Source: Brevibacillus choshinensis
GTDB taxonomy: Bacteria; Bacillota; Bacilli; Brevibacillales; Brevibacillaceae
Length of the DNA stretch: 64,000 bases
Reading direction: 5' to 3'
NCBI RefSeq assembly: GCF_016811915.1
Contig: NZ_CP069127.1
Location: forward strand, 6,036,501-6,100,500
Below, piece after piece: positions 63,806 to 64,000 of the stretch; the stretch's first letter is position 1, and each line of letters starts with the position of its first letter. A program made the position numbers and the translations under genes. Under the pieces are notes generated by a model, which saw only the letters and a program-made list of their open reading frames with translations, did not search any database and was not told the origin of the DNA.

Positions 63806-64000
63806 TTATGAAAATTGATCAGGAAATTGCTTCATAATCCCTTCTGATAGCGTGTCCGCTATGATCAATCCGTTATCTTCGCCCTGATCAAAAGCCACGA
63901 TATCCGCATTCCCATTCTTGTTCAGCCTTGCTTCCACCACATCTGTCATCTGTTTAAGCTGGGTATGGAGCAAATCTCTCAATTCATTCAGGGTCCAGTT
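63806..64000 (-). CDS. C-terminal end of an unknown protein (partial)
   Basis: The last 64 codons plus stop (TAA at 63806-63808) of a minus-strand gene that begins outside the window. The visible part is a charged helix (LNELRDLLHTQLKQMTDVVE) followed by a short strand-rich tail ending FPDQFS. I do not recognise it. The frame ends 16 bases before a strong terminator, which supports it as a real gene. Confidence 0.6.
   Translation of the reverse strand, partial: NWTLNELRDLLHTQLKQMTDVVEARLNKNGNADIVAFDQGEDNGLIIADTLSEGIMKQFPDQFS

Overview
The window looks like chromosomal DNA from a spore-former of the Paenibacillaceae, most likely Brevibacillus or a close relative. The support is Gram-positive ribosome binding sites (GGAGG types), frequent GTG and TTG starts, lipoprotein transport systems, LutABC/LutR, an EfeUOB iron system, a bacterial-type nitric oxide synthase, a Bce-type transporter, and enzymes carrying copper-amine-oxidase-like N-terminal domains. 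This taxonomic call is inferred from gene content only. I saw no rRNA, tRNA, CRISPR array, phage or insertion sequence.

Layout. 1-5368 (minus): a very large kinase/AAA/TPR/GAF/Hpt signalling protein that runs off the left edge; then a cupin protein. 6233-22508: the most unusual region, a divergent cluster of ten genes. Its minus arm encodes a secreted vWA protein, a giant tubulin/FtsZ-like GTPase, a second large protein that looks like a tubulin paralogue without its GTP loops, a polytopic vWA protein, an unknown protein, a zinc-ribbon GTPase and a GAP1-like membrane protein. Its plus arm encodes a 49-residue membrane protein, a zinc-ribbon membrane protein and a membrane-anchored SH3b protein. 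It resembles the FtsZl-type membrane-remodelling and GTPase conflict modules described from comparative genomics, but no function is established here.

22620-31404: an LCAT-like hydrolase, a GHL10 glycosidase, nitric oxide synthase, an MFS pseudogene, a NitT/TauT-type ABC transporter, a DinB protein, a Fur box in front of a truncated AraC gene, and a TetR regulator. 31579-40117 (minus): a dipeptide ABC transporter, a Rhizobium etli-type asparaginase and an exported cyanophycinase in one operon behind a sigma-54 promoter, with a sigma-54 activator gene divergent to it. I read this as a candidate system for scavenging cyanophycin or beta-aspartyl peptides. Its DppC permease carries an unusual insertion with two Ig-like domains.

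42597-46303: lactate utilisation genes lutABC and regulator lutR. 46459-53333: a sensor kinase with a solute-binding-protein sensor and an NtrC-type regulator, followed by a sigma-54 promoter, a polar amino acid ABC transporter and a HutG/agmatinase-like ureohydrolase. 53521-57550: efeO-efeB-efeU under a Fur-type promoter. 57668-58921: a response regulator with a BTAD domain, preceded by the remains of its histidine kinase. 59056-60674: a purine-type permease and phosphoribosyltransferase behind a PurBox-like inverted repeat. 60945-63605: a BceAB-like peptide-antibiotic transporter. The last 195 bases hold the end of an unknown gene.
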